A DNA stretch of 64,000 nt from an uncultured Pelagibacteraceae bacterium. Its GTDB lineage: Bacteria > Pseudomonadota > Alphaproteobacteria > Pelagibacterales > Pelagibacteraceae. Below, one piece after another: positions 37,278 to 48,087 of this stretch. Every line of letters begins with the position of its first letter. Position 1 is the first letter of the stretch. The stretch spans positions 122,871-186,870 of the forward strand of contig CACIHO010000002.1 of the NCBI GenBank assembly GCA_902586485.1, written 5' to 3'. A program made the position numbers and the translations under genes. The notes under the pieces are model-generated. The model had not been told where the DNA came from. It did no database searches and saw nothing but the letters and a program-made list of their open reading frames with translations.

Positions 37278-38528
37278 TTAATTTCTTATTTTACCATTAC
37301 TAGTGATTTCATATTTATATGAAATCAATTGATTTAAACCTACAGGACCTCTTGGTGGTAGCGTATTAGTAGAAATTCCAACTTCTCCACCAAATCCAAA
37401 TTCACCGCCATCAGCAAATTGAGTTGAGGTATTATGCATTGCAATTGAGCTTTTAACATTTTTTAGGAAATATTTTGCTGTCTTTTTATTTTTTGTAATG
37501 ATGGAGTCAGTGTGCATAGTTCCGTATTTGTTAATATGCTTAATTGCCTCTTCAGAATTTTTAACAACTTTAACAGATACAATTGATGATAAATATTCAG
37601 TTGACCAATCTTTTTCTTTTGCAGGATATACTTGACCATTGTAATAACTTTTCAAAATCTTATCGCCAATTATTTTACAACCACTATTTTCAAGTTCCTG
37701 CAAAATAGGATTACTAAATTTTTTGACTATATTTTTATGAATAAGAATAGTTTCAGTCGCACCACAAATACTTGTATTTCTTAATTTAGCGTTATAGACA
37801 ATTTCTTTAGCCATTTTTAATTCTGCATCTTTATCTATATAAGTATGACAAAGCCCCTCTAAGTGCCCAATTATAGGTACTTTGGATAATTCTAAAACTT
37901 TTTTGACTAAATTTTTTCCACCACGAGGTATGATGACATCGATATATTTTTTCATCTTAGAAAGCATAATATCCACAAGCGTCCTTTGTTTTGAATCAAT
38001 AAATTGTATAAAGTTTTCATTAACTTTATTTTTTTTAAGCGCTTTTCTAAACAGCTTAGCTAAAGCTTTATTTGAATTTATGGCCTCAGAGCCTCCTTTC
38101 AAAATCACTACATTTCCAGATTTAAAACAAAGACTAGCAACATCTGAAGTTACATTTGGTCTACTTTCATAAATAACTGCAATAACTCCAATTGGTATTG
38201 AAACTCTTTTAATATTCAAACCATTCGGTCTTTTCCATTTTTCTAAAGTCCTATCTATAGGATCACTTAATTTAGCTATTTTTAAAATAGAATTTATAAT
38301 TCCATCTAATTTATTTTCATTTAAATGAAGTCTTTTGATTAAGTTTTCTTTTAACCCTTTTTTTCTTGCGTAACTAATATCTTTTGAATTTTGATTAATA
38401 ATAAATTTTTTTTCATTCTTAATTAATTTCGCGTAATCATTTAAGACTTTATTTTTTACTTCAGTTGTAACTTTATACTCACTAGCTTTTCGAGCTTTTA
38501 TTCCAATTAAATTCATATATTCAATCAT
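37278..38528 (-). CDS. proA: Gamma-glutamyl phosphate reductase
   Basis: PIGVIAVIYESRPNVTSDVASLCFKSGNVVILKGGSEA, LRNTSICGATETILIH. Confidence 0.97.
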   Translation of the reverse strand: MIEYMNLIGIKARKASEYKVTTEVKNKVLNDYAKLIKNEKKFIINQNSKDISYARKKGLKENLIKRLHLNENKLDGIINSILKIAKLSDPIDRTLEKWKRPNGLNIKRVSIPIGVIAVIYESRPNVTSDVASLCFKSGNVVILKGGSEAINSNKALAKLFRKALKKNKVNENFIQFIDSKQRTLVDIMLSKMKKYIDVIIPRGGKNLVKKVLELSKVPIIGHLEGLCHTYIDKDAELKMAKEIVYNAKLRNTSICGATETILIHKNIVKKFSNPILQELENSGCKIIGDKILKSYYNGQVYPAKEKDWSTEYLSSIVSVKVVKNSEEAIKHINKYGTMHTDSIITKNKKTAKYFLKNVKSSIAMHNTSTQFADGGEFGFGGEVGISTNTLPPRGPVGLNQLISYKYEITSNGKIRN

Positions 38529-40623
<2,095 letters not shown>

Positions 40624-40639
40624 TTAATTGGTTGTACTA

Positions 40640-40894
40640 TTAATTGGGCTTTACAGAAACGAAAGTTCTATCTGATTTAGATTTTTTGAAAACAACTTTC
40701 CCTTTAACAACTGAAAATATTGAATGATCTTTACCCATACCAACATTTTCACCTGGAAAAATCTTAGTTCCTCTTTGTCTAACAATTATGTTTCCAGGAA
40801 TTACTGTTTCACCACCATACTTTTTTACACCAAGTCTTCTACCGGCACTATCTCGTCCGTTTCGTGATGATCCACCTGCTTTTTTTGTTGCCAT
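40640..40894 (-). CDS. rpmA: 50S ribosomal protein L27
   Basis: [29 protein letters not shown]. Confidence 0.98.
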   Translation of the reverse strand: MATKKAGGSSRNGRDSAGRRLGVKKYGGETVIPGNIIVRQRGTKIFPGENVGMGKDHSIFSVVKGKVVFKKSKSDRTFVSVKPN

Positions 40895-40908
40895 AATTTA
40901 CCTAATAA

Positions 40909-41307
40909 CTATTTGCTTACTGCTTCCTTAACTTCTTCTTTTTTTGAAGTTTTAGAAATTTTTTCAGCTTCTGATAACACTTTACCATCTTTTGAAAAAA
41001 TTTTGTTAATTCTTATCATAGAATATTGTTGCCTATGCCCATTTTTTCTTCTTGAATTTTGTCTTCTTCTTTTTTTAAAAATTAAAATAGTTCTATTTTT
41101 GCTATTTTTAATTAAATCTGCCTCTACTTTTGCACCCTCAACATTTGGAGTTCCAATTTCAATTGATTTGTCATCACCGTATGCCAAAATTTCATTAAAC
41201 TCTATTTTAGTCTCAGGTTTTGAGTCTTGTAGTTTTTCAATCTTTAGAATTTCTCCAGACTTTACTTTATACTGTTTTCCACCTGTTTTTATTACTGCGT
41301 ATGACAT
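40909..41307 (-). CDS. rplU: 50S ribosomal protein L21
   Basis: MSYAVIKTGGKQYKVKSGEILKIEKL; start reassigned from 41361 to ATG at 41307. Confidence 0.96.
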   Translation of the reverse strand: MSYAVIKTGGKQYKVKSGEILKIEKLQDSKPETKIEFNEILAYGDDKSIEIGTPNVEGAKVEADLIKNSKNRTILIFKKRRRQNSRRKNGHRQQYSMIRINKIFSKDGKVLSEAEKISKTSKKEEVKEAVSK

Positions 41308-41371
41308 AGTACGATTTAATTTAGAGTTACCGCAATATAGTTGTAGACAGCCTTTAGTCAAGCCGAATTAA

Positions 41372-42091
41372 TTAAAAATTATCCTTAAAATCTCTTAATT
41401 TTGAAAAGGTTTTAACATCTTTTGCTCTTAAAAATATATTACACTCCAATTCCTCTTTTAAAGTTGAGGGTATCGTAGGAATTCCATTTTCTCTTAACTT
41501 TTTTATTTTTTCTATTTTTTTTTGTAAATCTTTGTTTTCAGAATCATATTTTTTGCAAAATTTTGCATTGTTAAGAGTGTATTCATGACCACAATAAATT
41601 TTTGAATCTTCTGGTAATAATTTAATTTTGTTTAAAGATTCAAACATTTCCTCATAAGAACCTTCAAATATTCTTCCACAACCAAGTGAGAAAAGTGTAT
41701 CTCCGGTAAAAACTATTTTTTCTTTAAAAAAATTAAAACAAATATGGCCTGAAGTATGTCCAGGTATATGCATAATTTTAGCTTCAAAGTTTTCGGCTTT
41801 CCATATTTGATTATCTTCTAACAATATGTCTATCTCTGGTATTCTTTTCGAGTCTCCTTTAAAACCTACAACAACTGATCCATATTTTTTTTTTAATTCT
41901 TGATTTCCTCCAATGTGATCATAGTGATGATGAGTATTAAGAATGTATTTTAATTTTATATTTTTATTCTTTAGGAAATTTATTATTGGCTCAGCCTCAC
42001 TGGGATCTACAATACACGCAGAATTGTTACTTTCGTCTATTATTAAATAGCTATAGTTGTCTTGAAGACAAGGTATAATTTCAATACGCAT
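41372..42091 (-). CDS. gloB: Hydroxyacylglutathione hydrolase (glyoxalase II)
   Basis: THHHYDHIGGN, HIPGHTSGH, FTGDTLFSLGCGRIFEG, YCGHEYT. Confidence 0.95.
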   Translation of the reverse strand: MRIEIIPCLQDNYSYLIIDESNNSACIVDPSEAEPIINFLKNKNIKLKYILNTHHHYDHIGGNQELKKKYGSVVVGFKGDSKRIPEIDILLEDNQIWKAENFEAKIMHIPGHTSGHICFNFFKEKIVFTGDTLFSLGCGRIFEGSYEEMFESLNKIKLLPEDSKIYCGHEYTLNNAKFCKKYDSENKDLQKKIEKIKKLRENGIPTIPSTLKEELECNIFLRAKDVKTFSKLRDFKDNF

Positions 42092-42092
42092 T

Positions 42093-42689
42093 TTATTTTT
42101 CTATCAAAAATATACCTAGATCTGCAAACAAATTCTTAACTCCTAAATTACTCTGATTTATTATTGATGAATTAAGATTATTTAAAGCGAGTGATTTAAA
42201 AATTTTAATATCTTTTGATTTTACAAAGTGAAAAAAATCTTTGATTGTACACATATGTAAATTTGGTGTGTTATACCATTCATCTGGTAATGTTTTTGTA
42301 ATTGGCATTGTACCTTTAAATAATAAATGAAATCTTACTTTCCAGTATCCAAAATTAGGAATCGTAACTATTGCTTTTTTTCCGACTCTTAAAAGTTCAT
42401 CTAAAACTAATTCAGGATTAAGAAAAGCTTGCAGGGTTTGACTCAAAATAACATAATCAAATGATTTGTCTGGAAATTGTTTTAAATCTTTTTCAGCATT
42501 TCCTTCAATTACTGTTAAACCTTTTGCAATGCATTCTTGCACTCTTTCTTTTGAGATTTCTAATCCTCTTATATTTATGTTTTTATTATTCTTTAAAAAT
42601 TTCATCAAAGTTCCATCAGCACAACCTACATCTAAGACTTTCTTATCTTTTTCAATTAAATCTGCTATTACCTGAAATTCATTTTTCAT
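42093..42689 (-). CDS. metW: Methionine biosynthesis protein MetW (SAM-dependent methyltransferase-like)
   Basis: VLDVGCADGTLMKFLK, PNFGYWKVRFHLLFKGTMPITKTLPDEWYNTPNLHMCTIKDF; overlaps metX. Confidence 0.95.
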   Translation of the reverse strand: MKNEFQVIADLIEKDKKVLDVGCADGTLMKFLKNNKNINIRGLEISKERVQECIAKGLTVIEGNAEKDLKQFPDKSFDYVILSQTLQAFLNPELVLDELLRVGKKAIVTIPNFGYWKVRFHLLFKGTMPITKTLPDEWYNTPNLHMCTIKDFFHFVKSKDIKIFKSLALNNLNSSIINQSNLGVKNLFADLGIFLIEK

Positions 42690-43806
42690 AATTAATTTCC
42701 TCGTAAGATTTATCTAAAAAGTTTTTAAGTGCACTTAAGAAATCAGGAACGTCTAGTAAAAAGGAGTCGTGACCTTTATCCGACTCAATTTCTACAAATC
42801 CAACATCAGCTCCTATTGAGTTTAAAGCAATCACAATATCTTTGTTTTCTTGGGTTGGATAAAGCCAATCTGAAGTAAATGAAATTATAAAAAATTTCGC
42901 GTTTGTATTTTTAAATGCTTCTGAAAGATTACCATTGAATTGTTTTGCTAAATCAAAATAATCCATAGCTCTAGTAATATAAAGATAACTATTTGCATCA
43001 AATCTATCTACGAAAACTGAGCCCTGATATCTTAAATAACTTTCTATTTGAAAATCAGCGTCAAACCCAAATTTAAGATCTTCTCTCTCTTGCAACTTTC
43101 TTCCAAATTTTTCCTGCAAACCTTTTTTAGATAAGTAAGTAATATGAGCTGCCATTCTAGCTACTGCCAATCCTTTTCCAGGATTAGTATCGTTTGATGT
43201 ATAATTCCCATCTTTCCAATTACTATCAGCTGTAATAGCTTGTCTACCTAGTTCGTTAAAAGCAATATTTTGAGCTGAATGACTAGATGTGGTTGCTATC
43301 GGTATAACTGTTTTAGATTTATCAGGAAAGTTGCTAATAAACTGAAGGACTTGCATACCTCCCATTGAACCACCAGTTATAGAAAACAGTTTATCAATAC
43401 CAAAATGATCAAGTAAATTATATTGAGCATTCACCATATCATTAATTGTAATAACGGGAAAATTTGTTCCAAAAATTTTTTGATCAGGATCTTTATGACT
43501 TGGTCCGTACGACCCCATACATCCACCAATTACGTTAGAACAAATAACAAAATATTTATTTGTATCGATAGCTTTATCAGGACCTACTGCATAACTCCAC
43601 CAACCTTCTTTGTTAGTTACAGGGTTTATTCCGGTTAAAAATTGATCTCCTGTTAGAGCATGAAAAACTAATATTGCATTATCTTTTTTTGAATTAAGTG
43701 AACCGTAAGTTTCATAGGCAACTGGAAAATTTTTTATGCTCTTTCCACAGTCTAATTTCAGTGGTTTCTTTACAATTAAAGTTTTTATGTTTTTCTCAGT
43801 ATTCAT
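42679..43806 (-). CDS. metX: Homoserine O-acetyltransferase
   Basis: VAYETYGSLN, ITGGSMGGMQVLQF, SDWLYPTQENKDI, SDKGHDSFL. Confidence 0.96.
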   Translation of the reverse strand: MNTEKNIKTLIVKKPLKLDCGKSIKNFPVAYETYGSLNSKKDNAILVFHALTGDQFLTGINPVTNKEGWWSYAVGPDKAIDTNKYFVICSNVIGGCMGSYGPSHKDPDQKIFGTNFPVITINDMVNAQYNLLDHFGIDKLFSITGGSMGGMQVLQFISNFPDKSKTVIPIATTSSHSAQNIAFNELGRQAITADSNWKDGNYTSNDTNPGKGLAVARMAAHITYLSKKGLQEKFGRKLQEREDLKFGFDADFQIESYLRYQGSVFVDRFDANSYLYITRAMDYFDLAKQFNGNLSEAFKNTNAKFFIISFTSDWLYPTQENKDIVIALNSIGADVGFVEIESDKGHDSFLLDVPDFLSALKNFLDKSYEEINYEK

Positions 43807-43840
43807 AGTTTTTGACTGTTTCGAATTGTGAGAAAAAAAA

Positions 43841-43892
43841 CTATTTTAGCGGTTTTTTTTAAGCGCTCGCAATTCAGTTAAATCAGCGCATA
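43841..43892 (-). ncRNA. SAM-II riboswitch aptamer upstream of metX
   Basis: Minus strand TATGCGCTGATTTAACTGAATTGCGAGCGCTTAAAAAAAACCGCTAAAATAG; matches the SAM-II core GCGCUGAUUUAAC...UUGC.AGCGC...GCUAAAA in spacing and sequence, and lies upstream of the classic target gene. Confidence 0.92.
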
Positions 43893-43997
43893 ATTTTTTT
43901 ACTAGAACTTATTTATTATGTCAATTTTTTAAAAAATCCTCTTATTCTCTATAAAATTTTGTAATTTTATCTATAAAGAGCACATAAATTAAAAAAA

Positions 43998-45083
43998 ATG
44001 ATAACTCCAAATTTCAAAAAATTTAAAATTGAGGCTTATAAGCCTGGTAAATCAAAAGTTAAGAAACTTAAAAACGTAATTAAGCTTTCTGCAAATGAGT
44101 CTGCTTTAGGTATGAGCCCTAAAGCAAAGAAAATAATATCCAATATAAATCTGAATTTAGATAAATATCCAGACGGAAAATCTAAAAATTTAAGAAAAGC
44201 AATATCTAAAGCTTATAAATGTAATTCTGAGAAAATTATTTGTGGAGCTGGTTCAGATGAAGTTATTCAAATGCTTTGTCAGTTGTTTTTAAACCCAAAA
44301 GATGAGGTTGTGGTACCAGAGTACAGTTTTTTAATGTATAGAATTTACTCAAAAATTGTAGGTGCAAAAGTTGTATTTGCAAAAGAAATTAATTTTAAAG
44401 TTTCGGTAAATGGAATTTTAAAAAAAATTACAAAAAAAACTAAAATTGTGTTTATAGCTAACCCAAACAATCCTACAGGAACTTACTTATCCAAAAAAGA
44501 AGTTTTAGAATTAAGAAAAAGATTAAATAAAAAAATTTTACTAGTTATAGATGATGCCTATGCAGAATATATGAAAAACAAAGATTATTCATCTGGGTTA
44601 GATTTGTTTAAAAATAAAGACAATGTTTTCATCCTTAGAACTTTTTCAAAAATGTTTGGATTAGCTTCTCTGAGAGTAGGTTGGGGATATGGATCAAAAA
44701 AAATAATTGATGCGCTAAATGTTATAAAACCACCATTTAATGTAAATGGTATTGCTCAATTAGCTGCCACTGAGTCACTGAAGGATAAAGGTTTCATAAA
44801 TAAATCGATTAAACATAATTTATTATATTCTAAAAAAATTAAGAAATTTCTTGAAACATATAATATTTTTTCAAATTCAGTTTCAGCAAATTTTTTGTTA
44901 CTTAATTTTGAAAAATGCAGATATTCAGCAAAATTTCTTTATGAAAAACTTAAAAATAAGGGAATTATTTTAAGATCAACTGAAGATGGTTATCATATAA
45001 AGAATAAATTAAGGCTAACTATTGGATCAAAAAAAGAAAACTTAAAATTTATAAGTGTTATTAAGCAAGTATTGAAAAAATGA
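43998..45083 (+). CDS. hisC: Histidinol-phosphate/aromatic aminotransferase
   Basis: KLSANESALGMSPKA, NPNNPTGTYLSK, RTFSKMFGLASLRVGWGYG. Confidence 0.92.
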   Translation: MITPNFKKFKIEAYKPGKSKVKKLKNVIKLSANESALGMSPKAKKIISNINLNLDKYPDGKSKNLRKAISKAYKCNSEKIICGAGSDEVIQMLCQLFLNPKDEVVVPEYSFLMYRIYSKIVGAKVVFAKEINFKVSVNGILKKITKKTKIVFIANPNNPTGTYLSKKEVLELRKRLNKKILLVIDDAYAEYMKNKDYSSGLDLFKNKDNVFILRTFSKMFGLASLRVGWGYGSKKIIDALNVIKPPFNVNGIAQLAATESLKDKGFINKSIKHNLLYSKKIKKFLETYNIFSNSVSANFLLLNFEKCRYSAKFLYEKLKNKGIILRSTEDGYHIKNKLRLTIGSKKENLKFISVIKQVLKK

Positions 45084-45976
45084 AAAATATTTTAATTATT
45101 GGCTGTGGATTATTAGGTTCATCTTTATTAAGGCGTATTAGCAAAAAAAAAATAGCAAAAAAAATATTTATTTATGAAAAATCAAAATCAAATCTTGCTA
45201 AGATAAAAAGATTAAAATTACCTGGAACAATTGTTAAATCATTAAAAGAAGGCGCATGTAACTCCGATTTCATCATCTTTTGTACACCAATGAGTGAATA
45301 CAAAAATATTATTTTAAAAATTAATAAATTTATAACATCGAAAACATTGATTACAGATATTGGTTCTTCGAAAATTGAAACTTCTAAAATTATAAATAAA
45401 TTTTTAAAGAAAGGTATTCATTGGATTCAAAGTCACCCAATAGCTGGATCAGAGGTCAGTGGACCAGAGCATGGTAAAGAAAATATGTTTACTGATAGAT
45501 GGTGCATAATAATTAAAGAAAAAAATATCAAAAAAAATAATATAAATATTCTAACTAAGTTTTGGAAAAAAATTGGAGCAAAAGTAGTTGTTATGAGCGC
45601 TGAAAAACATGACAAAATTTTTTCCATTACTAGTCATTTACCACACTTAATTGCATATAATCTGGTGAAATCTGCACAAGATTTTGAGAAAAAACAAAAT
45701 TATGAACTAATCAAATATAGCGCTGGTGGATTACGAGATTTTTCTAGGATTGCAGCATCAAATGAAATCATGTGGAGAGATATTTTTTTTAATAATAAAA
45801 ATAATATCTCAAAAGCGATTGATTTGTTTATTAAAAATTTAAATCAATTTAAAAAAGATATTAATTCAAAAAATAATAAGTCTATCGTAAAGAAACTTAT
45901 TCAGACTAAAAAAGTAAGGTCAAAAATCATCAAATTGAAACAAGATATTGATAAACCTGACTTTGGAAGAAATTAA
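45080..45976 (+). CDS. tyrA: Prephenate/arogenate dehydrogenase
   Basis: IIGCGLLGSSLLR, SHPIAGSEVSGPEHG, SHLPHLIAYNLV; directly after hisC. Confidence 0.93.
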   Translation: MKNILIIGCGLLGSSLLRRISKKKIAKKIFIYEKSKSNLAKIKRLKLPGTIVKSLKEGACNSDFIIFCTPMSEYKNIILKINKFITSKTLITDIGSSKIETSKIINKFLKKGIHWIQSHPIAGSEVSGPEHGKENMFTDRWCIIIKEKNIKKNNINILTKFWKKIGAKVVVMSAEKHDKIFSITSHLPHLIAYNLVKSAQDFEKKQNYELIKYSAGGLRDFSRIAASNEIMWRDIFFNNKNNISKAIDLFIKNLNQFKKDINSKNNKSIVKKLIQTKKVRSKIIKLKQDIDKPDFGRN

Positions 45977-46722
45977 TATTTTATTTTAGATACTTTTTTT
46001 ACCTTTAGCTTGGCAGTTTTTTCAATTCTATTAATTGTTTCTATAATTGGCATAATAATTACTTTTCTTTCTGGACCATAAGCATGAATTAGTTGTTTAG
46101 AATTTAAACATATAGCAACATGACCTTTCCAAAAAATAATATCTCCTTTTTTAAATAGTCTTTTCTTTGAATTCTTTTTTGTATATTTGATCTGATCTTT
46201 TGTATCTCTTGGATAAAACGAATTATTATAAAAATAAAATATTTGTAATAAGGCTGAACAATCAATACCTTTAAATGTTTTTCCACCCCAAACATATTTT
46301 ACATTGAGATATTTTTTAAATATTTTTGTAAAATTATTTTCTTTATGATTTATTTTTTTAATATCAGCTTTTTTAATCCATTTATTTTTTTCAATTTTTA
46401 CGTAATTCTTATTTTGCTCAAATACAGATAATTTGGATGCATATGGAAGCCAACTGCTAGTTCCAATTCCAGGTTTTTTATAAATCTTTGCTTTTAGTGA
46501 ACTGACTTTATAATTAGGGCTAAATTTTTCTATATATTTTGAATTTTTTATAAACCCCTTATAATTATCAAATAAAGTTTTAATTTTTATCCAATTTTTA
46601 TTTTTTGCTAATATTTTGAATTTTTCACCATGTATAATTTGTGAAGTTACCTCAGATCTTTTCGAAGGATTTTTGTAAATATTCGAAAAATTACCTATGA
46701 AATAAAAATTATTTTGCACCAA
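45973..46722 (-). CDS. SH3-domain plus NlpC/P60 peptidase-like protein
   Basis: Bacterial SH3-like repeats and YVWGGKTFKGIDCSALLQIFY ... GDIIFWKGHVAICL (Cys/His of NlpC/P60). Confidence 0.85.
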   Translation of the reverse strand: MVQNNFYFIGNFSNIYKNPSKRSEVTSQIIHGEKFKILAKNKNWIKIKTLFDNYKGFIKNSKYIEKFSPNYKVSSLKAKIYKKPGIGTSSWLPYASKLSVFEQNKNYVKIEKNKWIKKADIKKINHKENNFTKIFKKYLNVKYVWGGKTFKGIDCSALLQIFYFYNNSFYPRDTKDQIKYTKKNSKKRLFKKGDIIFWKGHVAICLNSKQLIHAYGPERKVIIMPIIETINRIEKTAKLKVKKVSKIKY

Positions 46723-48085
46723 TTTTAATTTTGTTTTTAATTAACCATAAACAAATTAATGATGGTATCACCATTATAGTCGTTAAAACAAAAAATGTTC
46801 CCCAATCTCCGTTTAACCAGTCAACTAGAGCTCCAGAGGATGAAGCTAAAGTAGTACGACCAGCAGTACCAATTGAAGCAAGCAATGCATATTGTGTGGC
46901 TGTATAAGTTCTATCAACTAGTAATGATATAAATGCAACAAATGCTACAGTTGCAAAAGCTGCTGTGATATCATCGGCTATAACCGCAATTGCAAATAAA
47001 ATTTCTGATTTTCCGGTCCATGCTAAAACTGCAAATAAAAGATTGGTTATAGCCATTAACCCACCAGCAAAGAACATAGTTTTAATTGTTCCAGCTCTCA
47101 TGGCCATTACTCCACCCAACAAAGTAAATACAACTGTTGTTATCCAGCCAAGTCCTTTTGAATAAATTGCAATTTGACCTTTGGAGAAACCAATTTCTTT
47201 ATAAAAAACAATAGACATTCTTCCCATAAATGCCTCACCTATCTTGAACAAGAAAACAAATCCTAAAATTCCAGCTGCAATGGCAAAACCATTTTTTCTA
47301 AAAAAACTAATAATAGGTCCGCCTATAGTTCCTGTAATATATGCGATAAAGTTTGTAATAATATTGCTAGATCCAAGTTTTCCTTCAATTAATTTGTCCG
47401 TTTCTCTCTGTTTTGCTTGTCTGTTTGTCTCTATAGGTTCATGAACAAACATTAATCCAATATTCATTAAAATTATTAAAATACCTAAAATTAAAAAAGT
47501 AGCTTGCCAGTAGTCAGCAACCCCTAGGTTTTCAAAAAATTCTGCTGTGACTAAAGCAACAACTCCACCTAATTTATAACCTGTCCACCAACCAACAACA
47601 GCCATAGCTGCACCAGCAGCCATTGATTTTCCCTCATTTTCGTTTATCTGTTCAATTCTTAATGCATCTACAGTTATATCTTGGGTTGCTGACGCAATAG
47701 CAATAATTAAACCTACAGTAATCAATAAAGCCAAATTTTCAGTTGGATTAATCACACTCCAAACAACAAGACTTAACAAAATAATTAATTGCATCAATAC
47801 TATCCATCCTCTTCTATGACCTAATTTTTTTGTTAGTATTGGAATTTGAATTCTATCTATAATGGGAGCCCACAAATAATTGAAAGCGTATACTCCAAAA
47901 ATTAAACCTGCCCATCCAATTGTTGATCTACTAAGACCTTCCTCTTTAAGCCAAAGACTCAAGCTGCTTGCAATTAATACCCATGGAAAACCACTTATTG
48001 CACCTAATAAAAGAATTCTTACCATTCGAATATCTTTATAAACTGCAAGAGAATCAAGCCATGTTTGTTTCTTTGTTTCAGACAT
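46709..48085 (-). CDS. AmpG-like MFS transporter (putative muropeptide permease)
   Basis: 12-TM-like; LWLKEEGLSRSTIGWAGLIFGVYAFNYLWAPIIDR, SATQDITVDALRIE; start at ATG 48085 with RBS GGAGAA. Confidence 0.82.
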   Translation of the reverse strand: MSETKKQTWLDSLAVYKDIRMVRILLLGAISGFPWVLIASSLSLWLKEEGLSRSTIGWAGLIFGVYAFNYLWAPIIDRIQIPILTKKLGHRRGWIVLMQLIILLSLVVWSVINPTENLALLITVGLIIAIASATQDITVDALRIEQINENEGKSMAAGAAMAVVGWWTGYKLGGVVALVTAEFFENLGVADYWQATFLILGILIILMNIGLMFVHEPIETNRQAKQRETDKLIEGKLGSSNIITNFIAYITGTIGGPIISFFRKNGFAIAAGILGFVFLFKIGEAFMGRMSIVFYKEIGFSKGQIAIYSKGLGWITTVVFTLLGGVMAMRAGTIKTMFFAGGLMAITNLLFAVLAWTGKSEILFAIAVIADDITAAFATVAFVAFISLLVDRTYTATQYALLASIGTAGRTTLASSSGALVDWLNGDWGTFFVLTTIMVIPSLICLWLIKNKIKIGAK

Positions 48086-48087
48086 AA

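Noticed and set aside
40913-41371. 152-aa plus-strand ORF antisense to rplU
   Set aside because: Long only because the antisense frame of rplU lacks stops; hydrophobic low-complexity sequence, and L21 is certain on the other strand.
43951-43970. ATAAAAT-N6-ATTTTAT inverted repeat upstream of hisC
   Set aside because: A/T-only arms expected often at this base composition; could be an operator but nothing supports it.
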